This document shows positions 23,957 to 32,077 of a stretch of DNA of 64,000 nt, one piece after another (the first letter of the stretch is position 1; every line of letters begins with the position of its first letter). Source of the stretch: JAIQFL01 sp035501495. GTDB taxonomy: Bacteria; Acidobacteriota; Terriglobia; Bryobacterales; Bryobacteraceae. Below the pieces are notes generated by a model. The model made no database searches and was not told the origin of the DNA. It saw only the letters and a program-made list of their open reading frames with translations. A program made the position numbers and the translations under genes. The stretch is taken from NCBI GenBank assembly GCA_035501495.1, contig DATJWB010000314.1, positions 62,001 to 126,000 of the forward strand, in the 5' to 3' direction.

Positions 23957-26580
23957 GACCGCCTCAATTCCCGTTGCAGTTCGGCCAGCAGTTGCAGCGC
24001 CTCGATGGGTCGGATTTCGTCCACCTTCAGGCCTCGGATCCGTTCGGCGATTCCGTAGCCAACGGGTTCGAAGAGCTGGATTTGCACGGGCCCATGCTCT
24101 TCGGCCCTCGACAGTTCTTCGGTTACCTCGTGCTCGCTGCGCTCGTGCAGTTGCAGGACCTCGCGCGCGCGCTCGATGACTCCCAAGGGCAGGCCGGCCA
24201 GCCGCGCCACTTCGATGCCGTAGCTGCGGTCGGCGCGCCCCGGCTCGACTTTCCGCAAGAAAATGATCTGCTCCCCGGCCTCTTTCACCGAGACCTTCAG
24301 GTTGCGCACGCCTTCGAGCTGCTCGGCAAGCTCGGTCAGCTCGTGGTAATGCGTGGCGAACAGCGTCTTGGCGCGCGTGCGGGCGTGGATGTGCTCGACC
24401 ACCGCCCAGGCGAGCGCGAGGCCATCGTAGGTGGCAGTGCCGCGGCCGATTTCATCCAGGACGATGAAGCTCCGCTGGGTGGCGGTATTGAGGATCACGG
24501 CGGTCTCGGTCATCTCGACCATGAAGGTGGATCGGCCGCGCGCCAGGTTGTCGGAGGCCCCGATCCTGGTGAAGATCCGATCGACGATCGGCAGACGGGC
24601 CGATTCCGCCGGCACGAAGGATCCCATCTGCGCTAGGATCACGATCAGCGCGGCCTGGCGCAAGTAGGTGGACTTGCCGCCCATGTTGGGCCCGGTGATG
24701 ATGGCAATCAGGTCAGTGAGGTCGTTCAGGTAGAGGTCGTTGGGAATGAAGCGTCCGGACTCCTGCCCGGCGAGGGATTCGATCACCGGGTGCCGGCCGG
24801 CCATGATCCGCATTTCGCCATCCTCGGAAAACGTGGGGCGGCGATAATGGTTTTCCGCGGCCACCTGCGCCACAGACGCCGTCACATCGAGTTCCGCGAC
24901 CGCCGCGGCGGTGGCGCGGATGCGCTGCGCCTGCGCCGCCGCGCGCCTTCGCACATCCGCGAACAGCTCCTTTTCGAGCGTCAGGATTTTGTCTTCGGCA
25001 TCCAGCACTTTACGCTCGTAATCCTTCAATTCCGTCGTGGTGAACCGCTCCGCGTTGGCGAGGGTCTGTTTGCGCTCGTAATCGGCAGGCGCCAGGTGGA
25101 GATTGGCGCGCGTGATTTCGATGTAGTAGCCGAATACGTTATTGAAGCGGACCTTGAGCGACTGAATGCCGGTACGCTGGCGCTCGCGGGATTCGATCTG
25201 CGCGATATACTCGCGTCCGTTCTGGCTCAAGTCGCGCAGCTCGTCGAGCTCGGCGTGGAAGCCGGCGCGAATCGTTCCTCCATCCGCGAGATTGAGCGGC
25301 GGCTCGTCGGCGATCGCCTCGAGGATCAGGTTGGCCACATCCGGCAGCTCGTCCAGGCGATCGTGCAGGGATCGGAGGCGCGCGGCCTGCTGCGTGTCGA
25401 AGCAGCGCTTCAGGGCGGGAATTTTCTCGAGCGAGCGGCCCAGCGCCAGCAGATCGCGCGGACCCGCGGAGCCCAGGGTCACCTTCGCCAGGAGTCGCTC
25501 CAGGTCGAGGATGGATGCCAACTGCTTGCGCAACTCCGCGCGGAGAATGGTCTGCTGCAGAAGTTCGCCGGTAGCGTCGAGGCGCTGCTCGATTTCGGGC
25601 CGCTCCATGGAAGGGCGCAGGAGACGCTGGCGCAGCAGACGGCCGCCCATGCCGGTGAGCGTCTGGTCGAGAACCCCGAGCAGCGTGGGCTGTTTCTGCA
25701 GGGCGCCGGCATCGGCGGCGAACAGCGGCTCGATCAGCTCCAGGTTCCGGACGGTGACTGCATCGAGCACCATGGAATCGGCGCGGTCGTAGAAGGTGGG
25801 GCGGTCCAGGTGGTCGAGCGCGGCGCGCTGGGTGTCGCGGAGGTAGTGCAGGATTGCCCCGGCCGCGCCGACGGCCGCGGGACGATTCGCGAGTCCGCAC
25901 CCGTCGAGGGAGAGCAGCTTGAAATGGTCGCAGAGGGTTCGCCCCGCGTAGTCGGCAGTGAAGATCCAGTCTTCGAGTTCGGTGCGGACGAAGCGCGGCC
26001 CATTGGAATGCTCGCCGGTGAGAAGCGGAAGGGCGCCGGGAAACAGGACTTCGCGGGCGCCAAGCTGTTCGATTGCTCCCGCCACTTCGGAGGGCGCCAT
26101 TTCGGTTACCCGGAACTCGCCGGTGGAGAGATCTACGTGCGCTACGGCGGATCGGGCATCCGGCCCGCGGGCCTGGCCTCCGGCGACGGCGGCGAGGTAG
26201 TTGTTCTCGCGCGAGCGCACCAGGTTGGGATCCATGGCGGTCCCTGGGGTGACGATCCGGGTAATGTCGCGCTTTACCAGCTTCTTGGCGAAGCGCGGAT
26301 CTTCCATCTGGTCGCAGATGGCCACGCGATGCCCCTTCTGGATGAGGCGGGCGATGTAGCCGTCGGCCGCGTGATACGGGACGCCGCACATGGGAATGGC
26401 GGCACCTTTTTCCTTGTTGCGGGCGGTGAGCGTGATCTCCAGGTCGCGCGCGGCCACTACGGCGTCTTCGAAGAACAGCTCGTAGAAGTCTCCCAGGCGG
26501 AACATCAGCAGGGCATTGGGCACCTGCTGCTTGATGCCGTTGTACTGCCGCATGAGCGGCGTGGACGCGTCAGCAGACAT
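23953..26580 (-). CDS. mutS: DNA mismatch repair protein MutS
   Basis: MutS recognises mismatches and starts repair with MutL. The 875-aa protein has the mismatch-binding motif FRLGDFYELFFEDA near the N-terminus. The core and clamp domains follow, then the ATPase with Walker A TGPNMGGKSTYLRQ, Walker B FIVLDEIGRGTATYDG and the FATHYHELTEL motif. The length is standard for MutS1. The 5' region (26581-26630) is G-rich on the plus strand and has no ribosome site. It is followed by anmK in an overlapping pair. Confidence 0.97.
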   Translation of the reverse strand: MSADASTPLMRQYNGIKQQVPNALLMFRLGDFYELFFEDAVVAARDLEITLTARNKEKGAAIPMCGVPYHAADGYIARLIQKGHRVAICDQMEDPRFAKKLVKRDITRIVTPGTAMDPNLVRSRENNYLAAVAGGQARGPDARSAVAHVDLSTGEFRVTEMAPSEVAGAIEQLGAREVLFPGALPLLTGEHSNGPRFVRTELEDWIFTADYAGRTLCDHFKLLSLDGCGLANRPAAVGAAGAILHYLRDTQRAALDHLDRPTFYDRADSMVLDAVTVRNLELIEPLFAADAGALQKQPTLLGVLDQTLTGMGGRLLRQRLLRPSMERPEIEQRLDATGELLQQTILRAELRKQLASILDLERLLAKVTLGSAGPRDLLALGRSLEKIPALKRCFDTQQAARLRSLHDRLDELPDVANLILEAIADEPPLNLADGGTIRAGFHAELDELRDLSQNGREYIAQIESRERQRTGIQSLKVRFNNVFGYYIEITRANLHLAPADYERKQTLANAERFTTTELKDYERKVLDAEDKILTLEKELFADVRRRAAAQAQRIRATAAAVAELDVTASVAQVAAENHYRRPTFSEDGEMRIMAGRHPVIESLAGQESGRFIPNDLYLNDLTDLIAIITGPNMGGKSTYLRQAALIVILAQMGSFVPAESARLPIVDRIFTRIGASDNLARGRSTFMVEMTETAVILNTATQRSFIVLDEIGRGTATYDGLALAWAVVEHIHARTRAKTLFATHYHELTELAEQLEGVRNLKVSVKEAGEQIIFLRKVEPGRADRSYGIEVARLAGLPLGVIERAREVLQLHERSEHEVTEELSRAEEHGPVQIQLFEPVGYGIAERIRGLKVDEIRPIEALQLLAELQRELRRS

Positions 26581-26588
26581 GGAACGGC

Positions 26589-26620
26589 GGGGGTTGGGGG
26601 TTAGGGGTTAGGGATTGGGG
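26589..26620 (+). repeat. Telomere-like G-tract run, G-quadruplex candidate
   Basis: Five G-runs of 5, 5, 4, 3 and 4 G separated by TT, TTA, TTA and ATT lie within 32 nt directly in front of the mutS start. The G-rich strand is the mutS template strand. Four or more G-runs with 2-3 nt loops satisfy the standard G-quadruplex pattern. Confidence 0.7.
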
Positions 26621-26630
26621 ACAGGGCGAT

Positions 26631-26974
26631 GGGGCGCGGACACTCGTGTCTGCCGCGCTGGCACTCACGCCGACGCTTTTGGGCCGACACCAATCCGGTG
26701 CCGAGAGAGGTTGTCGAGGCTGCCGCGTCGAGACTCGCCTTGGGGGCAGCGAGTGACTTTCGAAGCGGCTGCGCCGCATCGCCCCGTCCGGGGATTTTCG
26801 AGGGACTCTCGGCGCGGGGGCACGGAAGTCCACTGGCAGCCCCGGAATGGCGACCGCCAAGCGCCCCGATGAGCCGGGGCGCGGCAGGCAGGAGTGCCTG
26901 CGCCACGTCTCTGGTGGCCGCCCGTGCAGGGATTCTCGAGGGAGTATCGCGGCAGGCAGGAGTGCCCGCGCCAC
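26631..26974. mobile_element. Palindromic repeat element, copy 1 (mutS-gdhA gap)
   Basis: The left arm (plus strand from 26631) reads GGGGCGCGGACACTCGTGTC and continues to GCCGACGCTTTTGGG. On the right, two inverted arms end at 26906 and 26974. Read from the minus strand these begin GTGGCGCAGGCACTCCTGCC and GTGGCGCGGGCACTCCTGCC. The middle arm has both hairpins, GCAGGCA/TGCCTGC and GCGCCCC...GGGGCGC. There is no transposase. It fills the 413-nt gap between two minus-strand genes and produces only spurious open frames. Confidence 0.72.
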
Positions 26975-26993
26975 ATCAGCCGAACTGGCCACC

Positions 26994-28277
26994 TTACGCG
27001 TACAAACCCCTCAGGCGGATGGCGTCGGCCACGCGATCGAGCGCCAGCATGTAGGCGGCGGTGCGGTTGTTGACGCTGTGCGTGCGGGCGTACTCCACGA
27101 CGGAATCGAAGCTCTCGGTCATGATTTCTTCGAGCCGCTGGTTCACGAGCTGCTCGTTCCAGAAGAAGCCCTGGCGATCCTGCACCCACTCGAAATAGGA
27201 CACCGTGACGCCCCCGGCATTCGCCAGGATGTCCGGAATCACGAAGACCTTCTTATCGGCCAGGACGACATCCGCGACAGGGGTGGTTGGACCGTTCGCC
27301 CCTTCGCACAGGATCTTGCATCGCAGCCGGTCCGCGTTTCCCGAATGGATCACATTCTCGGTGGCGGCGGGGAGGAGGACATCGCAGTCCAGGAACATGG
27401 CTTCGGTCTTGTCCATGTCCTCGCCCTCCGCAAAGCCTGTGATGGATCCGGTTTCCTTGCGATGCGCCTGCAGCGCGGCTACGTCGAGGCCGTTCGGATT
27501 GTATACCGCGCCATCGTATTCCACGATACCGACGATTTTGAAGCCCAGGGCGCGCATCAGCCGGGCGGCCATGCCGCCCACATTGCCGAAGCCCTGGATT
27601 ACCACGCGGCTATCCTCGGGATTGATGCCGAGTTGTTTCAGCGCCTTCAAGGTGACGATCATGCATCCACGCCCGGTGGCCTCCGGCCGGCCCCGCGATC
27701 CGCCGAGACTTCGCGGCTTGCCGGTGACCACGGCCGTGACGGTGTGGCGGGCATGCATGGAGTACGTGTCCATGATCCAGGCCATGACCTTCTCGTTGGT
27801 GTTGACGTCGGGCGCGGGAACATCGCGTTCCGGTCCGAGGAAATCGATGATCTCGGCGGTGTACCGGCGGGTCAGCTTCTCCAGTTCCGAATCGGAGAGC
27901 AGATTCGGGTCGCAAATGACTCCGCCCTTGCCGCCGCCGAACGGAATGTTGACGACGGCGCACTTCCAGGTCATCCAGGAGGCCAGGGCGCGCACCTCAT
28001 CGAGCGTCACATCGGGAGCGAACCGGATGCCGCCCTTGGCGGGTCCGCGCGCCACGGAGTGCTGCACGCGATAGCCGGTGAAGACCTCGATCCGGCCGTC
28101 GTCCAGTTGCACCGGAATGTGGACGATGATTTCCCTGGCGGGGGTGCCCAGCACCTTGCGCATCCCGTCATCGAGCCTCAGCCGCGAGGCGGCCTCATCG
28201 AACCGCGCGGCGGCGGCAAGCCAGGGATTCCTTTCATTTTCGAGTGAGATGGAACGAGTCGGCGTCAACGTGGCCAC
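26994..28277 (-). CDS. gdhA: Glutamate dehydrogenase (Glu/Leu/Phe/Val family)
   Basis: The 427-aa enzyme interconverts glutamate and 2-oxoglutarate plus ammonia with NAD(P). The substrate-binding and catalytic motifs are GYRVQHSVARGPAKGGIRF and VNIPFGGGKGGV, the second containing the expected catalytic Lys region. The nucleotide-binding fold shows VVIQGFGNVGGMAARLM. Length and motifs fit the hexameric GDH class. The wider family includes Leu and Val dehydrogenases, so substrate is inferred. It is divergent from the ADOP permease gene at 28406. Confidence 0.9.
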   Translation of the reverse strand: MATLTPTRSISLENERNPWLAAAARFDEAASRLRLDDGMRKVLGTPAREIIVHIPVQLDDGRIEVFTGYRVQHSVARGPAKGGIRFAPDVTLDEVRALASWMTWKCAVVNIPFGGGKGGVICDPNLLSDSELEKLTRRYTAEIIDFLGPERDVPAPDVNTNEKVMAWIMDTYSMHARHTVTAVVTGKPRSLGGSRGRPEATGRGCMIVTLKALKQLGINPEDSRVVIQGFGNVGGMAARLMRALGFKIVGIVEYDGAVYNPNGLDVAALQAHRKETGSITGFAEGEDMDKTEAMFLDCDVLLPAATENVIHSGNADRLRCKILCEGANGPTTPVADVVLADKKVFVIPDILANAGGVTVSYFEWVQDRQGFFWNEQLVNQRLEEIMTESFDSVVEYARTHSVNNRTAAYMLALDRVADAIRLRGLYA

Positions 28278-28405
28278 CAGGCAAACCCTCCCGATACATT
28301 ATGCCAGTTAAGGTGCGGGAACGCCCGCGGCAGAGCGCCAATCGGGCGCACATGCAAAACGGATTTCCGGGTGGCGCGTCTAACCACGGACAAGGGGGCT
28401 CGAAT

Positions 28406-30907
28406 TTGGGAACCTTGCGGCAGGACGTCTGGTACGGTCTTCGCGCGCTGGCGAGGAAGCCAGCCTTCACCCTGGTCGCAGCATTGTCGTTGGCTTTGGG
28501 CATCGGCCTCAACACCGCGATCTTTACCCTGATGAACACGATCCTGCTGGGGACTCTGCCCTATCGGGATGTGGACCGCCTGGTGGCGGTCTTCAGCATC
28601 CCGCCGCAACATCCCGATCAGTTGTATCCGGCAACCATGCCGGACCTGTTCGCCTGGAAGGAGCAGGCGCATTCGTTCGAGGCGATCGGGGCGATGAACA
28701 ACAACGCGGCCGACTTCGGCGCGGAAGAAAACGGCGTTCCGGCCGAACGAGTGCAGGGCGAAGTGGTGACCCCGGGACTGCTGCAAGCGCTGGGCGTGCA
28801 GCCCTCGATGGGGCGTCTGTTCGCGGACGCCGAGGATGAGGTGGACCACGCAGCCCGGGTGATTCTCATCAGCCACAAGCTTTGGATCCGGCGATTCGGC
28901 GGCGCGAGCGACATCGTGGGCCGCAAGGTTCTGGTGAACGGAGAACCCACCGAGATCGTGGGCGTCATGCCGCCCGATTTCCGGTTTACCGACGAGGAAG
29001 GCCAATACCTGGCGCCGCTCCCTATCAATCACTTCCAGCTTCGCGGGTCGGCGCACTTCATCATGGTGACCGCCAAGCTGAAGCCGGGCGTCACCATGCA
29101 GCAGGCGCAGAGTGAGATGGATGCGATCGCCGTCCGACTCGCGCAGCAGTTTCCGCAACGGAACGCCGACCACGGAAAGCCTTGGATGGTCCGTCTGCAG
29201 CCGATCCGCGAGGCGCTTTTTGGAGTCATGAGCCGGCCGCTGCTGCTGCTGCAGGCCGCCGTGGGATTCGTGCTGCTGATCGCGTGCGCCAACGTCGCGG
29301 CGCTGCTGATGGCGCGGGCGGCGTCGCGGCAGACCGAAGTCGCGATCCGAGCGGCGCTAGGAGCCAGCCGCGGACGGATTTTCCGCCAGTTCCTGACGGA
29401 GAGCTTGCTGCTTTCCATCTGTAGCGGGATCCTGGGCGTCGGACTGGCCTCGGAGGGCGTGCGCGGGCTGGTTGCGATGGCGCCATCGTGGCTTCCCAGG
29501 CTCCACGCGATCCGCCTGGACGGACGGGTGCTCCTGTTCAGCGCGGCGATTTCGATCCTCACCGGCCTGATATTCGGATTGATCCCGGCGGCCCAAGGAT
29601 CGAAGCTGACCTTCGCCGAGTCGCTGAAGAACGTGACTCGAGGAGGGACGGCGGGAGGCGCGGCGACCCGCCTGCGAGCCGTTCTGGTCGCCGGCCAACT
29701 CGCGCTGGCGCTGGTGCTCTTGATCGGATCCGGACTGTTGATCCGGAGCTTTCTGGCCTTGCAGGGCGCGAACCTCGGATGCGATCCGAAAGGCCTGCTG
29801 ACGTTCCGCTATCGTTTTGGCGAAAGCCGTTATGGTAAGGCGGTCGGCCCGTATCATGGGCTGGTACTGTGGGAGATCAGCTCGGAACCGGCGGCGGCTT
29901 TCACGCGCGTGTTGGAGCGGCTGCAGACCTTGCCGGGCGTGCGGTCGGCAGCGGGAATCGTGTACCCGCCGATGACCGGCGGCAACCCGATGGCCTTCAC
30001 GATCGAAGGACGAACGGCGGCGAATCCCGACGACCTGTCGGCGGACTTCTTTCCCGTGACCCCGAATTTCTTCGCCACGATGAAGATTCCCCTGCTTCGC
30101 GGCCGCGATTTCACGAGCCGCGACGTGGCCAACGCGCCGTGGGTGGCGATTATCAACGAGACGATGGCGCGGCGGTTCTTCCCGGATGAGGAGCCGACCG
30201 GCAAACAGATTCGCGTGGATCTGTCGCCAGAAGATCAGCCCCGTGAAATCATCGCGGTGGTTGGGGACATTCCCGCAAGTCATCCTCAGACCCGGCAGGA
30301 TCCCGCGATCTTTATTCCCCACGTGCAGGCGGCGGCACACAGCACGGGGCCCTTCACGGGCCTCCTTCTGCAGATGACCTACTTGTTGCGGACGCAGGGC
30401 GACCCGATGAGCGAACTGCCCACAGTCCGGCGGGCGATGGAGGAAATCGACCGGAACCAGCCGATTATCGGGCCGCGAACCGAGGAGGATTACCTGGCCG
30501 ACCAGGCGCAGTATCCGCGCTACTACTCGATGCTGCTGGGGCTGTTCGCGGCGGTGGCAACGGGGCTGGCGGCCATCGGGATCTATGGCGTGATGGCGTA
30601 CGCGGTGGAGCAGCGCACGCGGGAGATCGGTATCCGGATGGCCCTCGGGGCGGGAGCGCGGGATGTGCTCAAGTTGATCGTGAGCCAGGCGGCGCTGGTG
30701 ATCGCCGGCGGGACGGTGGCCGGGCTTGGCGGGGCGATGGCGCTGAGCCGGTTCCTTTCGTCCCAGATCTGGGAAATCAAGTCAGGCGATCCGTGGACGT
30801 TTGCGGGTCTTACCCTGCTTTTGGCGGTGATCGCGGTTCTCGCGTGCCTGGTTCCGACCCGGCAGGCGACGCGAGTGGACCCGACCATCGCACTCCGCTA
30901 CGAGTAG
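28406..30907 (+). CDS. ADOP-type FtsX/MacB-like permease (1)
   Basis: This is a large MacB-type permease without an ATPase of its own, the kind named acidobacterial duplicated orphan permease. From TTG 28406 it has 833 aa. The first MacB core starts with LRQDVWYGLRALARKPAFTL and a membrane helix ending SLALGIGLNTAIF. A periplasmic MacB domain and FtsX membrane helices follow (ANVAALLMARAASRQTEVAI). A second repeat of the same layout ends with YGVMAYAVEQRTREIGIRMA and VPTRQATRVDPTIALRYE. TTG 28406 is preferred because AAGGGGG lies 7 nt upstream and similarity begins there. ATGs at 28301 and 28352 are alternatives. It lacks the extra N-terminal domain of copy 2. Confidence 0.85.
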   Translation: MGTLRQDVWYGLRALARKPAFTLVAALSLALGIGLNTAIFTLMNTILLGTLPYRDVDRLVAVFSIPPQHPDQLYPATMPDLFAWKEQAHSFEAIGAMNNNAADFGAEENGVPAERVQGEVVTPGLLQALGVQPSMGRLFADAEDEVDHAARVILISHKLWIRRFGGASDIVGRKVLVNGEPTEIVGVMPPDFRFTDEEGQYLAPLPINHFQLRGSAHFIMVTAKLKPGVTMQQAQSEMDAIAVRLAQQFPQRNADHGKPWMVRLQPIREALFGVMSRPLLLLQAAVGFVLLIACANVAALLMARAASRQTEVAIRAALGASRGRIFRQFLTESLLLSICSGILGVGLASEGVRGLVAMAPSWLPRLHAIRLDGRVLLFSAAISILTGLIFGLIPAAQGSKLTFAESLKNVTRGGTAGGAATRLRAVLVAGQLALALVLLIGSGLLIRSFLALQGANLGCDPKGLLTFRYRFGESRYGKAVGPYHGLVLWEISSEPAAAFTRVLERLQTLPGVRSAAGIVYPPMTGGNPMAFTIEGRTAANPDDLSADFFPVTPNFFATMKIPLLRGRDFTSRDVANAPWVAIINETMARRFFPDEEPTGKQIRVDLSPEDQPREIIAVVGDIPASHPQTRQDPAIFIPHVQAAAHSTGPFTGLLLQMTYLLRTQGDPMSELPTVRRAMEEIDRNQPIIGPRTEEDYLADQAQYPRYYSMLLGLFAAVATGLAAIGIYGVMAYAVEQRTREIGIRMALGAGARDVLKLIVSQAALVIAGGTVAGLGGAMALSRFLSSQIWEIKSGDPWTFAGLTLLLAVIAVLACLVPTRQATRVDPTIALRYE

Positions 30908-30915
30908 GGCCGGGA

Positions 30916-30921
30916 TATAAT
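30916..30921 (+). promoter_or_regulatory. -10 box of the secreted FAH-fold gene
   Basis: A perfect TATAAT lies 9 nt before the GTG at 30931 and 8 nt after the ADOP permease stop codon. It suggests a separate, near-leaderless transcript for the next gene. Confidence 0.45.
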
Positions 30922-30930
30922 CGCTGAATC

Positions 30931-32058
30931 GTGAAATCGAAAACGCCCCTGGTGCTGCTACTCGCGGCCGTGCTTGGCGCACAGCCGAAAAACGCGGCGC
31001 CCTCGGACCGGCCGGAGATTCCCTTCAAGCTGGCAACGTTCGAAGCCGATGGAAAGCTGCAGATCGGGATGGTATTCGGTTCGCGCGTCGTGGATATCGC
31101 GCGCGCCAATGCCTATCTGGCGCAGAAGGCGCACCTTCCGTCGATGGCCCTCCCCACCGAAATGAGGGCCCTGATCGAGCAATACGACCGGGCGTCCAAA
31201 CGCCTGTATCAGATTGCGAATTACCTCAAGGGCGAGAGCGGAACTGCCGGGCTGCCTTTCGCTTATGACTTCGCCAGGGTCTCGGTGAAAGCGCCCATCA
31301 AGTACCCGTGGAACCTGCTCAATCTCGCGGCGAACTACAAAGCGCATGCCGAAGGGATGGGAACGCAACGCGGAGGGCAGAATGCAGCCACGACGCCCGC
31401 GGGGCGCGCGGGGGCCACGGGATTCAACGCGGCTGCGGCGGCGGACATCGACCCCGATCGCGACGGGCCGATCGTCTTCGCGAAATCGCCGCGATCGTGC
31501 ATCATCGATCCCGGCGCAGCCTACCTGATTCCGCCCGGCCGCACCCGCATCGACTGGGAGGGCGAACTGGCCATCGTGATGGGCAAGGAGTCCTACATGA
31601 TTGCCAAAGAAAAGGCTCACGATGCGGTGTTCGGCTACAGCATCCTGTACGACGTGAGCGACCGCGGCGGGGGAAAGCCGCGCCGCGTGGTCTCGATGTT
31701 CCAGGGCGTCAATTGGTTCGATGGCAAGAGCATCGATCGCGGCGCTCCTTTCGGGCCGGTGATCGTGCCCAAGGAGTTTCTGCCGAACTTTAACAATCTG
31801 CGGGTGGTCACCCGCGTGAACGGAGCGGTCAAACAGGACGGGCGCACCAGCGAGCTCATCTGGGACGAGGGGCACATGATCCAGTACATTACCTCGATCA
31901 TGTCGCTCTATCCCGGAGACCTGATCTCTACCGGAACACCCGCCGGAACGGGCGCGGAACGCAACGAGTTCCTGAAGCCGGGAGACGTGGTGGAGATCGA
32001 GATCGAAGGCATTGGAACGCTGCGCACACCGATGGATGTGGGCCGCGGGCCGGCCTGA
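30931..32058 (+). CDS. Secreted fumarylacetoacetate hydrolase-family protein
   Basis: The 375-aa protein has an FAH fold. The acidic metal-binding motif is DWEGELAIVMGK, NLAANYKAHAEG lies before it, and STGTPAGTGAERN lies near the C-terminus. An N-terminal signal peptide (KSKTPLVLLLAAVLGAQPKN) predicts export, which is unusual because FAH enzymes act in the cytoplasm on acyl-pyruvate or keto-acid substrates. An insert rich in Ala, Gly and Thr (near residues 147-170) follows the first active-site segment. The start is GTG 30931. The substrate is unknown, and the family also contains isomerases and decarboxylases. Confidence 0.85.
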   Translation: MKSKTPLVLLLAAVLGAQPKNAAPSDRPEIPFKLATFEADGKLQIGMVFGSRVVDIARANAYLAQKAHLPSMALPTEMRALIEQYDRASKRLYQIANYLKGESGTAGLPFAYDFARVSVKAPIKYPWNLLNLAANYKAHAEGMGTQRGGQNAATTPAGRAGATGFNAAAAADIDPDRDGPIVFAKSPRSCIIDPGAAYLIPPGRTRIDWEGELAIVMGKESYMIAKEKAHDAVFGYSILYDVSDRGGGKPRRVVSMFQGVNWFDGKSIDRGAPFGPVIVPKEFLPNFNNLRVVTRVNGAVKQDGRTSELIWDEGHMIQYITSIMSLYPGDLISTGTPAGTGAERNEFLKPGDVVEIEIEGIGTLRTPMDVGRGPA

Positions 32059-32077
32059 CCGCGACGGAACCCGGCGC

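Noticed and set aside
24790..26604. About 600-codon open frame on the plus strand opposite mutS
   Set aside because: It is a shadow of the mutS codons with no motif or ribosome site. mutS has all its motifs in the other strand.
26631..26974. CRISPR array in the mutS-gdhA gap
   Set aside because: The repeats are inverted palindromic arms of uneven spacing, not direct repeats of constant length with unique spacers, and no cas gene is near.
26629..27054. Small open frames with RGHSCLPR or RRHSCLPRP peptides (also 47375-47938 and 59914-60285)
   Set aside because: These are translations of the palindromic repeat arms. They recur with the repeat and not as a conserved protein. The one case that probably is translated (HlyD-A) is listed separately.
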